A stretch of 64,000 bases of DNA from Sva-07 sp963728355 (GCA_963728355.1 CAVSJQ010000022.1:706275-770274); one strand, 5' to 3'; shown: positions 1 through 9,421, numbered from the stretch's first letter. Notes: generated by a model from the sequence alone, not told the origin. Numbers and translations are program-made.

Positions 1-361
1 GGGCCTCGCCGGTGCCGACACCGAAGAAGAACCGGCCGGGCATCAGCAGCGACGTGGTCGCCGACGCCTGGGCGATGATCGCGGGATGGATCCGCGTCGT
101 CGGGCACGTGACGCCGGTCCCGATGGAGATCGTCTCGGTGCTCGCAGCGATCGCGCCGAGCACCGACCACACGAAGGGGCTGTGGCCCTGCGCCGAGACC
201 CACGGATGGAAGTGATCGGAGATCGACAGGAAGTCGAGCCCCGCCTCCTCGGCGCGCCTGGCGTTGGCGACCAGCTCGCCCGGCGATCGCTCCTCACTCG
301 ACAGGGCATAGCCGAACGCCACTCCCCGCCGCTGGTCACCGAGGGTCTGCGACGCCGTCAT
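1..361 (-). CDS. LLM-class F420-dependent oxidoreductase, partial (3' end outside window)
   Basis: The first 120 codons of a luciferase-like monooxygenase-fold (TIM barrel) oxidoreductase, running off the window edge. Visible landmarks are an early AFGYALSSEE strand, the ARRAEEAGLDFLSISDHFHPW segment in two blocks (EEAGLDF then SDHFHPW), and GTGVTCPTTRIHP followed by PGRFFFGVGTGEA. These match the F420-dependent glucose-6-phosphate dehydrogenase-like family, which uses coenzyme F420 as hydride carrier. The substrate cannot be told from this part. The ATG at 359-361 is preceded by GAGGAGTGGAG, a good ribosome site. The C-terminal half is unseen, so the exact subfamily is open. Confidence 0.85.
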   Translation of the reverse strand, partial: MTASQTLGDQRRGVAFGYALSSEERSPGELVANARRAEEAGLDFLSISDHFHPWVSAQGHSPFVWSVLGAIAASTETISIGTGVTCPTTRIHPAIIAQASATTSLLMPGRFFFGVGTGEA

Positions 362-397
362 CTCCACTCCTCTGTCAGGTTCACCGCTCTGTCCTGG

Positions 398-805
398 TCA
401 CAACCCGTCGAGTGCCGCCGAGATGGCCGCGTCGTCACCGGTGGCGTTCGGCCCGTAGCCGAGCACCAGCGTTCCGGCCGCTGCACAACGGGGGCACCGT
501 GCACCGACGACGATCATCATGTCGTCGGGATCCGACGCTCCTTCGAGCCGTCGGACCGCCTCGACGTGGAAGTCGCCGGCGGGCGACGTCTCGCCACACG
601 CACCGCATTGGATGGTCGCGTCGGGACCGGCGATCAACTGCGCTGTGAACCCCTCGTCCTCGAGCGCCTGCAGCACACTGACCAACGTCGTGTTGTCCGA
701 CGGCACACCTTCGATCGGATACCGACCGCGGCGCGTCGCGGCGCCGGCGTCGAACTCCTCGCCGTCGGATGCCGAGGCACGGTCGTCGGTCGGATCAGCG
801 GTCAT
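398..805 (-). CDS. Conserved hypothetical protein with two CxxC pairs
   Basis: A 135-residue protein I do not recognise as a named family. After an acidic N-terminus it has a segment predicted as a small alpha/beta fold (VSVLQALEDEGF), then CGACGE and, about 35 residues later, CPRCAAAG. Two CxxC pairs at this spacing suggest a zinc ribbon. The start is set at the inner ATG (MTADPTDD). A start 7 codons upstream is possible. It lies 36 bp downstream of the F420 oxidoreductase start on the same strand. Function unknown. Confidence 0.6.
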   Translation of the reverse strand: MTADPTDDRASASDGEEFDAGAATRRGRYPIEGVPSDNTTLVSVLQALEDEGFTAQLIAGPDATIQCGACGETSPAGDFHVEAVRRLEGASDPDDMMIVVGARCPRCAAAGTLVLGYGPNATGDDAAISAALDGL

Positions 806-928
806 GTCACGACAGGTACCCCGCACCGCAGGCGCGAAACCGTCCGCACTGCCGCCGGGGTCCCGCTCGCCTCGTGGTCATCGAGCCAGATCGGCGGCAT
901 GGAGGCGGCGGCCCGTGAGAATGGTCGA

Positions 929-1438
929 ATGACGGACTCGCGACGGGCCCTGGTGGTCGCTGACACGCATCTGAGTGCCGGCCCACAGGATCGGTTGATG
1001 GAGCGGCTGAGCGACGCCCACCTGACGGAACACATCGACGCCGTCTTCCATGCCGGAGACGTCGTTCACCACGATGTCCTCGACGCCCTCGCCACGATCG
1101 CACCCGTCCACGCCGTCCTGGGCAACAACGATCGCGACCTCGTGCTGCCCGAGCAGATCGAGGTCCGACTCGGCGGGTGCCTGATCGCGATGGTGCACGA
1201 CAGCGGGCCGTCGAGGGGCCGTTCCGGGCGGCTGCGCCGCCGGTTTCCGCAGGCCGACGTGGTGCTGTTCGGTCACTCGCACATCCCGTGGCACGAGACG
1301 AACGTCGATCATCACCGGCACGTGCAGCACCACGTGAATCCGGGTTCGGCGATCCAGCGCCGACGACAACCGACGTGCACGGCGGCCGTCCTCGAACTCG
1401 GGACCGGCTCCGTCGAGGTCCGCATCGTCGCCGTGTGA
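929..1438 (+). CDS. Metallophosphoesterase, YfcE/MJ0936 type
   Basis: A 169-residue calcineurin-like phosphoesterase. The dimetal motifs are in order: DTHL near residue 12, GDVVHHD near residue 45, GNND near residue 65, and GHSHIPWH near residue 113, which together bind two divalent metals. Length and motif spacing match the compact YfcE/MJ0936 phosphodiesterase subfamily, which hydrolyses simple phosphodiesters in vitro; the physiological substrate is usually unknown. The ATG at 929 was chosen because the motifs begin 8 residues later; the frame stays open far upstream without conserved sequence. Confidence 0.85.
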   Translation: MTDSRRALVVADTHLSAGPQDRLMERLSDAHLTEHIDAVFHAGDVVHHDVLDALATIAPVHAVLGNNDRDLVLPEQIEVRLGGCLIAMVHDSGPSRGRSGRLRRRFPQADVVLFGHSHIPWHETNVDHHRHVQHHVNPGSAIQRRRQPTCTAAVLELGTGSVEVRIVAV

Positions 1439-1449
1439 TCTCGGCTGCA

Positions 1450-2457
1450 TCACCCCTGGCGGTCACCGGTCGCAGGTGACCATCCGTCGTCGAGGAGGAG
1501 GCCCGCGAGCAGCGAACGGCGCCGCCGCGTCGGTTCTTCGCCGTCGGGGTAGTCGGCGTCGGAGACCGTCGGCACGCCGATGCATCGGAGTTCGTCGAGC
1601 GGTTCGGGTGGGATCGGGTCGGCCGGAGGAAGTCGACTGTCGCCCAACGTGTCCAGGAATGCATCGAGGGCCCGTTCGAGCGGACGATGGATCGACTCGC
1701 TCATGCGGATGGACGGGTCGACGCCCCAGGCGAGCAGGTGCATCGCCTGCGCCAGATTGACCAGGTTCGGTGGCGCCGAGTTCACCAAGTTGCCGGTGTG
1801 GAAGAAGTGGACGATGGGGTAGGTCAGGTGTTGCTGCCGCAACGTCGTCAGCCGGCTGGTGAGTTCCACGAAGTGTTGGTCGAGACCCTGGAAGTCGCTC
1901 CCGTTCCAGCCGGTGCGCAGGATCGCCGCTGGGCTGGAGCCGAGTGCGGAGATGTAGGAGGCCAGCTCGCGGCGGTCCCCCACCGCCGAGGCGACCGGAA
2001 CGAGGTAGGTGATCGACATCGTGATCATCACCAGCCCGGTGCCGGTCGCGACGACGGTGGCGATCTGCCAGCCTCCGTCACCCGGGATGTAGTCGCCGAT
2101 GCCCAGCGTGAACACGGTGTAGCCCACGAAGTACAGCCGGTCGACGAAGTCGCCCGGCAGACCGGTCGTGGCGTCACGGACCGCTCCCGGTGCGACCCCG
2201 AAGACCAGCGTCCATCCCACCAGGATCAGAGCAATCCACCCAGCAAGGACGGCGAACACGACGACGACGCCCGTCACGGACAGCAGGCGATGCGACGAGC
2301 GACGCCGGTGCACCGCCAACGACACACTCCAGATCGCATCGGCGATGCGTGCGGTCAACGGTCCTGCACCACTGCCGGCGGCGATCGCCGTCCAGGCCAC
2401 GTCGAGCAACACCAAGAGGACCAACGCCAGGCCGAGGATCACTGCGGTGGTTCCCAC
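1450..2457 (-). CDS. Potassium-channel-like two-TM ion channel
   Basis: A 335-residue membrane protein. It has hydrophobic segments near residues 4-28, 60-88 and 130-155, and between the last two a pore loop with TLGIGDY (117-123), a K+ selectivity-filter sequence (T-x-G-x-G-D/Y). The C-terminal 180 residues are soluble and begin with a helical part, probably a cytoplasmic regulatory domain. It resembles bacterial Ion_trans_2-type channels. Gating ligand unknown. It converges with the phosphoesterase with an 11-bp gap. Confidence 0.8.
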   Translation of the reverse strand: MGTTAVILGLALVLLVLLDVAWTAIAAGSGAGPLTARIADAIWSVSLAVHRRRSSHRLLSVTGVVVVFAVLAGWIALILVGWTLVFGVAPGAVRDATTGLPGDFVDRLYFVGYTVFTLGIGDYIPGDGGWQIATVVATGTGLVMITMSITYLVPVASAVGDRRELASYISALGSSPAAILRTGWNGSDFQGLDQHFVELTSRLTTLRQQHLTYPIVHFFHTGNLVNSAPPNLVNLAQAMHLLAWGVDPSIRMSESIHRPLERALDAFLDTLGDSRLPPADPIPPEPLDELRCIGVPTVSDADYPDGEEPTRRRRSLLAGLLLDDGWSPATGDRQG

Positions 2458-2472
2458 GACCCGTGCTCCCCG

Positions 2473-2895
2473 TCACCCGTTGATCGTGTTCGCCCGGGCG
2501 GCGACGATGTCGGCGTCGTAGATCGCCGCGCGTCCCTCCTCGGAGACGAGACGTTCCGCCAGTGCCATCAGCGCCTGCGCTCCGGCGACCGAGGCGCCGC
2601 GAACGAGCCGATGGCGACCGGGAAGGGAGAACGACAGTGCGAGGCTGACCCACCAGCCGACGCACAGTGGACACGTGACCAACTTGTGGGTCCACTCCAG
2701 CATGGCCCCGCCCTGCGACGCTCGCGCCGAGAACCGCTCGCGCAGCGGGGCGCTGATCTCGTCGAGCGAGATCGCGCGGGTGACGCGCGACGCCGCGAAT
2801 CCGAGCACGACGACCTCCTCGAGGCCGGGAAGTCCGGCATCGCTCGTGCGGATGTGTCGACGGGACGGGACCTGGGTGATCTTCACGCTCGTCAC
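2473..2895 (-). CDS. DUF1360 family membrane-associated protein
   Basis: About 140 residues. The central sequence KLVTCPLCVGWWVSLALSF matches the CPxCxGxW signature of DUF1360 proteins, followed by a hydrophobic helix and a second one (GAQALMALAERL). Function of the family is unknown. The GTG at 2893-2895 is the most economical start, because upstream codons in the open frame are not conserved in style. It lies 15 bp upstream of the ion-channel gene on the same strand, so the two may be co-transcribed. Confidence 0.6.
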   Translation of the reverse strand: MTSVKITQVPSRRHIRTSDAGLPGLEEVVVLGFAASRVTRAISLDEISAPLRERFSARASQGGAMLEWTHKLVTCPLCVGWWVSLALSFSLPGRHRLVRGASVAGAQALMALAERLVSEEGRAAIYDADIVAARANTING

Positions 2896-2995
2896 GTACC
2901 CTCGGGCGGCCTTGGCCACACCATCGCGTCTGCTTCGCTGGGCGGCCCCGTTCGGCTGCTGACCCCTACGCTCCTCGGAGCACGGCAACCGCCGG

Positions 2996-3337
2996 TCAGT
3001 CCGATGCGAACGACGCCTGCGCGTCGATCCAGTCCTCGTGCATCGCTGCGAGCGCTGCGGGGTCGGTGCGTCCGATCTCCGCGCAGACCTCTGCGAGGAC
3101 CGTCTCGGATCGTTCGGCCGAGTCCCAGCGGGCCAGGTCGGTGACGTCGCCCACAGCAGCGCCGAACTTCGTCCAGTCGACGCACGAGATGATCTGGTCG
3201 GCGGGCACGGTGTCCAGCACCATTCCGGCGTCGGCCGCTGCGACACCGACGGGGTCGTAGGAGGTCGTGTTCGGCTCCTTGCATCCGGACGCGAACATGC
3301 CGACGACGGCCACCGACACGAGCGCAACGCGACGCAC
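2996..3337 (-). CDS. Small putative lipoprotein
   Basis: A 113-residue protein with an N-terminal signal peptide (MRRVALVSVAVVGMF) and lipobox ASGC at residues 16-19, so it should be lipid-anchored outside the membrane. The mature part has two further cysteines (IISCVDW, AEVCAEIG) and no domain I recognise. Its N-terminal 31 residues lie in a region with no competing gene. Confidence 0.6.
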   Translation of the reverse strand: MRRVALVSVAVVGMFASGCKEPNTTSYDPVGVAAADAGMVLDTVPADQIISCVDWTKFGAAVGDVTDLARWDSAERSETVLAEVCAEIGRTDPAALAAMHEDWIDAQASFASD

Positions 3338-3552
3338 TCTGAGTCATCGGAGCCGAGCCGCATCGACTTGAACTGCGTCGGCGGGGCGCCGTACCTGCGA
3401 GCGCTCTCCGATGTCCGAAATTCCGGATGACCGCTGCCGGCGAGAGGAGTAGGTTCGTCGCGGACGACCGATGAAATTCCGGCCGCCACTCCGTCTGTCC
3501 TCCCAGCGCCGGCGAACCGCAGCCCGGCGATCGACCGAGATCGGAGCCCGAG

Positions 3553-5949
3553 GTGAAAGCTTCCGCCAGCACGAGGAACGTCACGGGATTCCTGCCACGT
3601 CTTGCCCGGGCGTGCAGCCGCCACCGCTGGATCGTCATCGGCGCATGGGTCGCCCTCCTCGTGGGCGTCAACGCCGTCGCCGGCGCTGTCGGGCCCGACT
3701 TCAAGACGGACTTCAGCTTTCCGGAGAGCGAGTCGAAGCAGGTGCAGGAGCTGCTCCAGGCGAACTCACCTGATCAGGCCGGGTTCACCGCCCAGATCGT
3801 GGCCCGCAGCGAGCGAGGCTTCGACGACCCCGACGTGCGCAGCACGCTCGAGGACCTCTTCGCCTTCGTTCGCAGCCAGGGCGACATCACCGTCACCAGC
3901 CCGTACGACAGCCCTCGCCAGGTCGGCGCTGATGGGACCATCGCATTTGCGCAACTCGACATCGCCGACACTCGATCGTTCACCGAACTCACCGACGTCG
4001 GCAACGAGATCATCGACTACGGCAACGAGATCAACACACTCGACGGGTTGCAGATCGAGTACGGCGGCGATCTGTTCGCCGAGTTCACCATGCCGGAGAG
4101 TGAGATCTACGGGCTCATTGCGGCGGTGATCATCCTGATCGTCGCATTCGGTTCGGTGTTGGGCATGGGATTGCCGATCGGGACCGCACTGTTCGGCCTG
4201 GGAGTCGCCTCGGCGCTCGTCACGATCGGCAGCCACGTTGTCTCGATGCCCGACTTCACCACCGCGATGGTGGCGATGATCGGCATCGGCGTGGGCATCG
4301 ACTATGCGCTCTTCATCGTCACCCGCTACCGCGAGCACCTTCGCGCCGGCGCATCGGTCGAGGACGCCATCGTCGCCTCGATGGACACCAGCGGTCGGGC
4401 AGTGATGTTCGCCGGCATCACCGTGATCATCGCGCTGATGGGCCTCTTCCTGATCGGTCTCAACTTCGTGCAGGGCGTCGCCGCCGCAAGTGCACTGGGC
4501 GTGCTGCTGGTGATGGCGTCATCGCTCACGCTGCTGCCAGCGCTACTCGGCTGGGTGGGTCGCCGGATCGAGCAGACGACGTGGGCGGCGCTGGCGGCAG
4601 TCGGCCTCGTGGTGGTCGGCGCCATCGTCGGCATCGTCTCGGAGGCACCGGCGATCTTCGTGGCCGGGCTCGCCGTGGCGGTCGTCCTGTTCGCGGCGAG
4701 CTTCGCCATCGAGCCGTTGCGACGGTTCGTGCCGCACCGCCACGAGGCGCCGCGCGAGCAACAGGGCTGGTATCGCTGGAGTCGCTTCATCCAGCACCGC
4801 CCGTGGCCGAGCGCCCTCGCCGCCGTCATCGTGCTCGTCGTGCTGGCGGTTCCCCTGCTGTCGCTGCGCCTGGGCTTCGGTGACTACGGCAACTATCCGG
4901 AAGATGCGACGGTGCGCAAGGCGTACGACCTGATCGCCGACGGCTTCGGACCAGGGTCGAACGGACCGCTGTTCGTCACCGTCGAAGGCGCCGCCGCAAG
5001 CGACGAGGCTCAGCTCGCGTCGTTCGTCGCTGCGATCGAGGCGACCGACGACGTCGCCTTCACCGTGCCCAACCCCATCAGCGATCGGGTCGCGCTCGTC
5101 GTCGTCTATCCCGACAGCGCACCGCAGGACGCCGAGACCTCCGCACTCGTCGACGCCCTTCGCGACGACGTCATTCCGGCCAGTGGCCTCGACGCCAAGG
5201 TCGGCGGCTTCACCGCCGGCGCCACGGACTTCTCGTCGTACCTCGGCAGCCGGATGCCACTGTTGATCGGTGTGGTACTCGCCCTGAGCTTCCTGCTGCT
5301 GATGGCCGTGTTCCGCAGCATCCTCGTGCCGCTCAAAGCGGTGATCATGAACCTGCTGTCGATCGGCGCGGCCTACGGCGTCATCGTGGCGATCTTCCAG
5401 TGGGGCTGGTTCAGCGATCTGCTCGGCGTGGCCAAACCCGGCCCGATCGATGCATGGATCCCGATGTTCCTGTTCGCCATCGTCTTCGGCCTGTCGATGG
5501 ATTACGAGGTGTTCCTTCTCTCGCGGATCAAGGAGGAGTACGAACGGACCAGGAACAACTCGCTCGCCGTCGCCGACGGCCTCGCGGCGACCGCACGCGT
5601 CATCACCGCCGCGGCCCTCATCATGTTCTGCGTGTTCTTCGCGTTCGTGCTCGGCGACGACCGCTCGCTCAAACTGTTCGGCTTCGGACTGGCCATCGCC
5701 GTACTGATCGACGCCACCATCGTGCGCATGCTGCTCGTCCCCGCCACGATGGAGCTGCTCGGCGACAAGAACTGGTGGATCCCCCGGTGGCTCGACCGGA
5801 TACTGCCGCGCATCGACGTCGAAGGCCACCACGGCGAGATCTCGGTCGTCGCCGACCAGTCCTTCGACGAAGCAGCTCTCGAGAACGACGCCGCACGAGC
5901 AGGATCGGACGTGCGAGACGATCGTGAACACGATGATGTGAGGGCCTGA
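3553..5949 (+). CDS. MMPL/RND family transporter
   Basis: A 798-residue RND-superfamily exporter of the MMPL type, which moves lipids or other hydrophobic molecules across the membrane using proton motive force. The layout is one TM helix (about 21-40), an external domain, a 5-TM block with GVGIDYALFIVTRYR near residue 246, a central soluble loop with the second external domain, and a second TM block with GLSMDYEVFLLSRIKEEY near residue 645. The two GxxxDY sites are the paired proton-relay motifs of the family. GTG start; the upstream GAGG site is weak. It ends just before a strong hairpin. Confidence 0.9.
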   Translation: MKASASTRNVTGFLPRLARACSRHRWIVIGAWVALLVGVNAVAGAVGPDFKTDFSFPESESKQVQELLQANSPDQAGFTAQIVARSERGFDDPDVRSTLEDLFAFVRSQGDITVTSPYDSPRQVGADGTIAFAQLDIADTRSFTELTDVGNEIIDYGNEINTLDGLQIEYGGDLFAEFTMPESEIYGLIAAVIILIVAFGSVLGMGLPIGTALFGLGVASALVTIGSHVVSMPDFTTAMVAMIGIGVGIDYALFIVTRYREHLRAGASVEDAIVASMDTSGRAVMFAGITVIIALMGLFLIGLNFVQGVAAASALGVLLVMASSLTLLPALLGWVGRRIEQTTWAALAAVGLVVVGAIVGIVSEAPAIFVAGLAVAVVLFAASFAIEPLRRFVPHRHEAPREQQGWYRWSRFIQHRPWPSALAAVIVLVVLAVPLLSLRLGFGDYGNYPEDATVRKAYDLIADGFGPGSNGPLFVTVEGAAASDEAQLASFVAAIEATDDVAFTVPNPISDRVALVVVYPDSAPQDAETSALVDALRDDVIPASGLDAKVGGFTAGATDFSSYLGSRMPLLIGVVLALSFLLLMAVFRSILVPLKAVIMNLLSIGAAYGVIVAIFQWGWFSDLLGVAKPGPIDAWIPMFLFAIVFGLSMDYEVFLLSRIKEEYERTRNNSLAVADGLAATARVITAAALIMFCVFFAFVLGDDRSLKLFGFGLAIAVLIDATIVRMLLVPATMELLGDKNWWIPRWLDRILPRIDVEGHHGEISVVADQSFDEAALENDAARAGSDVRDDREHDDVRA

Positions 5950-5957
5950 TCATCGGG

Positions 5958-5997
5958 CGATCGTGCGCCGCCGAGCGGCGATGCGGTCGCACGATCG
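5958..5997 (+). terminator. Hairpin downstream of the MMPL gene
   Basis: A perfect 10-bp inverted repeat, CGATCGTGCG and CGCACGATCG, starts 9 bp after the MMPL stop codon and encloses a smaller CCGCC/GGCG stem. There is no T tract. It lies between convergent genes, so a bidirectional transcription end is likely. Confidence 0.5.
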
Positions 5998-6088
5998 GCC
6001 TCGACGCCGTGGCCGATCAGGGACTGGTCGAGGATGATGTGGCTTGCCATGAGCGGCACCGCCGACCATCGATGCCGGCCCCGGGGCG

Positions 6089-7309
6089 TCATCGCAGCTC
6101 GTCAGCCGTCATCGCTGAGATGACGTCGATCATCGCCTCGCCGGTATCGCCGGCCAGGAACCGGTCGCAGTACGGCAATGCGGTCGACATCCCGCCCGTG
6201 GTCGGCTCGAACCCGACGACCGCAGCGCGCGGATTCACCCAGACCACCCGATGAGCCAGCAGCGACAGCCGCCGCATGCTGCGTTCGAGTTCCGCCGGTG
6301 CGTCGGCGTCCCAGCCGTCGGAACAGATCAGCACGACGGCGCCGCGGACCGTCGTGTTCCATGTCCGGTGGTGGAGGAGCGTGCGCAGGCTGGTGGCGAG
6401 TCGCGTGCCGGAGAATCGATCGGTCACCGTGTCGGTGACCTGTGCAATGGCCTCGGCAGGCGAACGGTGTCGGACCGACGGCGTGATCCGGCTGAGCGTG
6501 GTGGCGAAGGCGAACACCTCGGCGCGGTGCTCGATCGCCAGCGGACGAGTGAGGTGGAGATAGGCGCGGGCGTAGTTCTCCATCGAGCCACTGACGTCGA
6601 GCAGGACGACGATGTTGCGTGGTTGGCGCTGCGGTGTCGAGTGCAGCCAGGTCATCACGTCGCCGCCCGTGTGCATGGACCGGCGCAGGCTCCGGCGTAT
6701 CGCGATCGGTCCGCTCGATCGAGTGGTTCTGCGGCGACGGGTCCTTCGCTGGGGCCACTTGGTGACCATCGATTCGAGGAGTGCGCCCACGTGCGCGAGT
6801 TCCGCTTCGTCGAGCAGATCGAAGGGGCGTTGCATCTCCGACGCCGTCGACGACGGCTGCAACTCGGGGATAGCGAGATCGTCGACGTCGTCGACGTCGT
6901 CCGAGCCCACATCGAAGCTCACCGACGGCAGCGTCGCCCATGGCAGGCCCCCGGAGGCGGACGCCTCGTCGGCGAGCTGTCGTCGGAGAGGCACCAACTG
7001 TTCGTCGTCACGGTGCGACGGTGCCGGTTGCTGACCGCGTCGCTCGGCCCGCAGCATTCCTGCGTCGGTGTTGAAGACGGCATCGAAGACGGCATCGAAC
7101 CGGTCGAGTTGGGTGTGACGACTCACGAAGCTGAGTCGACACACCCAGTAGAGGTCCGACAGCGTCATCGGTCCGGCGACGTCGAGCGCGTTCGTGCACC
7201 GTTCGAGCGCCGAGAACGACACATCGACGTCGGCCCGTCGGAGCCGGTCGGCGAAGCTGGCAGCGAAGATCGCCCGGTCGACACCGGCGAACAACGCGCT
7301 CCCGGTCAC
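6089..7309 (-). CDS. coxE: CoxE: VWA-domain protein of the CO dehydrogenase cluster
   Basis: A 406-residue von Willebrand factor A protein of the CoxE family. The C-terminal half carries the MIDAS motif DVSGSM (near residue 232) with later threonine and aspartate positions (SGTRLATSL, SDGWDAD). CoxE works with the MoxR ATPase CoxD in maturing the copper-sulfur-molybdenum active site of aerobic CO dehydrogenase. The GTG start overlaps the coxG stop by four bases (GTGA), so the two are translationally coupled. The N-terminus contains a 12-bp in-frame tandem duplication (FDAVFDAVF). It is the last gene of the cluster. Confidence 0.85.
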   Translation of the reverse strand: MTGSALFAGVDRAIFAASFADRLRRADVDVSFSALERCTNALDVAGPMTLSDLYWVCRLSFVSRHTQLDRFDAVFDAVFNTDAGMLRAERRGQQPAPSHRDDEQLVPLRRQLADEASASGGLPWATLPSVSFDVGSDDVDDVDDLAIPELQPSSTASEMQRPFDLLDEAELAHVGALLESMVTKWPQRRTRRRRTTRSSGPIAIRRSLRRSMHTGGDVMTWLHSTPQRQPRNIVVLLDVSGSMENYARAYLHLTRPLAIEHRAEVFAFATTLSRITPSVRHRSPAEAIAQVTDTVTDRFSGTRLATSLRTLLHHRTWNTTVRGAVVLICSDGWDADAPAELERSMRRLSLLAHRVVWVNPRAAVVGFEPTTGGMSTALPYCDRFLAGDTGEAMIDVISAMTADELR

Positions 7310-7935
7310 CGCCGCTTCAGGAGCAGTCGCAGCGCGATCAGCACGGCGATCACTGCCACGACCGGGATGACACGCTTGTACACCGAGTTCCCGGCGTACT
7401 CCATCAAGTCGAGCGTCTCGGCCTGCTGCGGGCGCTCTCGAGGGGCTGTCGGGGCGACGGCGCCCTCTGCGGCGACCTGTTCGATGATTGCCTCGCCGAG
7501 CAGCTCCTGCTCGATGCAGTCGACGAACTGGTCGATCAGCTTGGTCGAGACCTCGGCAATCATCCCTTTGCCGAATTGGGCGACCTTGCCGGAGATCTTC
7601 AGATCCGTCACGATCGACACCTTCGTGCCATCGCCGTCTGTGGCCATGTCAGCGGTGATCGTTGCCGAGGCGTTACCCGAGCCGCGCGAATCGCGACCGG
7701 ATGCGGAGATCTCGACGTGACGAGCGCCTTCGTCCCGTTGGACGAACACGGCGCTGCCCGAGTAGTCGGCGGTGACAGGCCCGACCTTGATCTTGATCTT
7801 GCCCTTGTATTCGTCGGCGTCGTGATCGGTCAGCGTCGCTCCCGGTAAGCACGGTGTGATCAGCGGGATGTCCGTGAGCACCTCCCATGCGCGGTCGATG
7901 GGCACGCTGACTCTGAACTCGTTCTCGAGCTTCAT
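7306..7935 (-). CDS. coxG: CoxG: SRPBCC protein with C-terminal membrane anchor
   Basis: A 209-residue START/SRPBCC-fold protein. It has the CoxG opening (EFRVSVPIDRAWEVLTDI, then CLPGATL) and a basic C-terminus with one predicted TM helix (about 185-205) ending LLLKRR. CoxG proteins are needed for CO dehydrogenase function in several bacteria and are thought to recruit the enzyme to the membrane or to quinone. The anchor seen here fits that. GGAGGA precedes the ATG, and the start overlaps the stop of the MoxR gene (ATGA). Confidence 0.88.
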   Translation of the reverse strand: MKLENEFRVSVPIDRAWEVLTDIPLITPCLPGATLTDHDADEYKGKIKIKVGPVTADYSGSAVFVQRDEGARHVEISASGRDSRGSGNASATITADMATDGDGTKVSIVTDLKISGKVAQFGKGMIAEVSTKLIDQFVDCIEQELLGEAIIEQVAAEGAVAPTAPRERPQQAETLDLMEYAGNSVYKRVIPVVAVIAVLIALRLLLKRR

Positions 7936-8831
7936 GTTGTTCCTCCGGTTGGGGTGGTGGGCGTCGGTTCCGCGACCGATTCGAGCGTGGCTCGGATCGT
8001 GTCGACGTCGTCGGGTGTCTTGGCGATCGCGCCGATCGTGCCGATGGCGACGTCTCGCTGCAATTCGGCGATGCCGAGGGTGTGCAGCGCACTCACCCAG
8101 TCGATTGCCTCGGCGAGACCCGGCGGTTTGTCGAGTTCGAGGTTGCGGGCGCTGGACACGAACGCCGTCGCCGCGTCGATCAGGGTCGTGTCGGCGCCCG
8201 GCACACGCCGGCGAACGATGGTGGCGGCACGCTCGACGGTCGGATACTCGATCCAGTGGTAGTAGCAGCGACGCTTGAGCGCGTCGTGCAACTCTCGACT
8301 GCGGTTCGACGTGAGGATGACGATGGGTGGACGCGTTGCGGTGAATGTCCCGATCTCGGGCACGGTGACCGATGATTCGCCGAGGAACTCCAGCAGCAGC
8401 GCTTCGAACTCGTCGTCGGACCGGTCGATTTCGTCGATCAGCAACACGGGCGGAACGTCGCCCGCGTGACGCACAGCGGCGAGTAGTGGCCGGTCGAGGA
8501 GGTATTCCTCGGTGAACAGGTCGGTCTTCGAGATGCTGTCGGTCGTCACCTCGGAGAGACGGATCGCCAGCATCTGGCGCGGATAGTTCCACTCGTACAG
8601 CGCCTCTGCGGCGGTGATTCCTTCGTAGCACTGCAGCCTGATCAGTGGGGTGCGGAGTGCTGCTGCGAGGGCCTTGGCTGCGGTGGTCTTACCGACGCCC
8701 GGCTCGCCTTCGAGCAGGAGTGGCTGACCGAGCCGCATGGCGAGGAACAGCGCCATGGCCAGGCCCTCGTCGACGAGGTAGTCCACATCGTCCAACCGGG
8801 CACGGAGCTCGGTGAGGGTCCAGTCGACCAT
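7932..8831 (-). CDS. coxD: CoxD: MoxR-type AAA+ ATPase
   Basis: A 299-residue MoxR-family AAA+ ATPase. Walker A is GEPGVGKT at 42-49, Walker B is LLIDEIDR near residue 130, and sensor residues sit in ILTSNRSRELHDALKRRC. CoxD unfolds partly assembled CO dehydrogenase so that sulfur and copper can be inserted at the molybdenum site, working with the VWA protein CoxE. It overlaps its upstream neighbour by one base (TGATG) and coxG by four, which supports a single operon. Confidence 0.9.
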   Translation of the reverse strand: MVDWTLTELRARLDDVDYLVDEGLAMALFLAMRLGQPLLLEGEPGVGKTTAAKALAAALRTPLIRLQCYEGITAAEALYEWNYPRQMLAIRLSEVTTDSISKTDLFTEEYLLDRPLLAAVRHAGDVPPVLLIDEIDRSDDEFEALLLEFLGESSVTVPEIGTFTATRPPIVILTSNRSRELHDALKRRCYYHWIEYPTVERAATIVRRRVPGADTTLIDAATAFVSSARNLELDKPPGLAEAIDWVSALHTLGIAELQRDVAIGTIGAIAKTPDDVDTIRATLESVAEPTPTTPTGGTT

Positions 8832-9421
8832 CACGACGACCTCAGTAGACGCTCGTAGTCGGCCCACGTGTCGACGTCGATCGGTACGGTGCCGTCGATG
8901 ACTGCCTCGGCGACGTCGTACCGCCCGGATTCGAGGAGCTTCCACACTGCCTTGTCGCCGTGGAGGTCGGCGAGGTCGGCGAACACCGAGCGAGCGAACC
9001 AGAACGGGTGCCCGCGGCCGTCGTCGTACCGGCACACGGCGAGTTCGGCGTCGGCGGACATCGACGCCGCCCGAAGCGCGTCGACCGAGCCGGGTTCGAC
9101 ACCGGGTTGGTCGCCGAGCAGGAGGACGAGGGCCTCGGTTCGGGCGTCGAGGGCGGCCACGGCGGCGGCGATCGAGGACGAGCAGCCGGTCGTGTAGTGC
9201 GCGTTGACGACGACGTCGCACCGCGACAGGTCGACCGAGGAACGCACGTCGTCACCGGCGCCGCCGAGGGCAACGATCAACTGGTCGAAACCGCACCTGC
9301 GGGCCGTATCGAGGGTGGCATCGAGCAGCGTTCGGCCGTGATAGTCGAGCAGTTGCTTCGGGCGGCCGAGGCGACTCGACCCCCCGGCTGCGAGCACGAG
9401 CCCCGTCGTGAAGCGCCGCAC
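8831..9421 (-). CDS. MobA-like nucleotidyltransferase (MocA family)
   Basis: A 196-residue NTP-transferase with the loop LVLAAGGSSRLGRPKQLL at its N-terminus and LLLGDQPGVEP in the middle, both typical of the MobA/MocA/GlmU fold. In molybdenum hydroxylase operons this family makes molybdopterin cytosine dinucleotide, the cofactor form used by CO dehydrogenase. The GTG start at 9419-9421 shares one base with the TAG stop of the XdhC gene. In other organisms this domain can be fused to XdhC/CoxI; here it is separate. Confidence 0.85.
   Translation of the reverse strand: MRRFTTGLVLAAGGSSRLGRPKQLLDYHGRTLLDATLDTARRCGFDQLIVALGGAGDDVRSSVDLSRCDVVVNAHYTTGCSSSIAAAVAALDARTEALVLLLGDQPGVEPGSVDALRAASMSADAELAVCRYDDGRGHPFWFARSVFADLADLHGDKAVWKLLESGRYDVAEAVIDGTVPIDVDTWADYERLLRSS

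Noticed and set aside
1687..3144. A 485-codon plus-strand open frame
   Set aside because: Antisense to the ion-channel and DUF1360 genes, low complexity, no motif.
4543..5931. A 462-codon minus-strand open frame
   Set aside because: Antisense to the MMPL transporter with its complete family motifs; composed of Asp/His/Glu/Arg runs.
7070..7100. Short tandem repeat as a phase-variation site
   Set aside because: A 12-bp in-frame duplication in coxE; it cannot change the frame.
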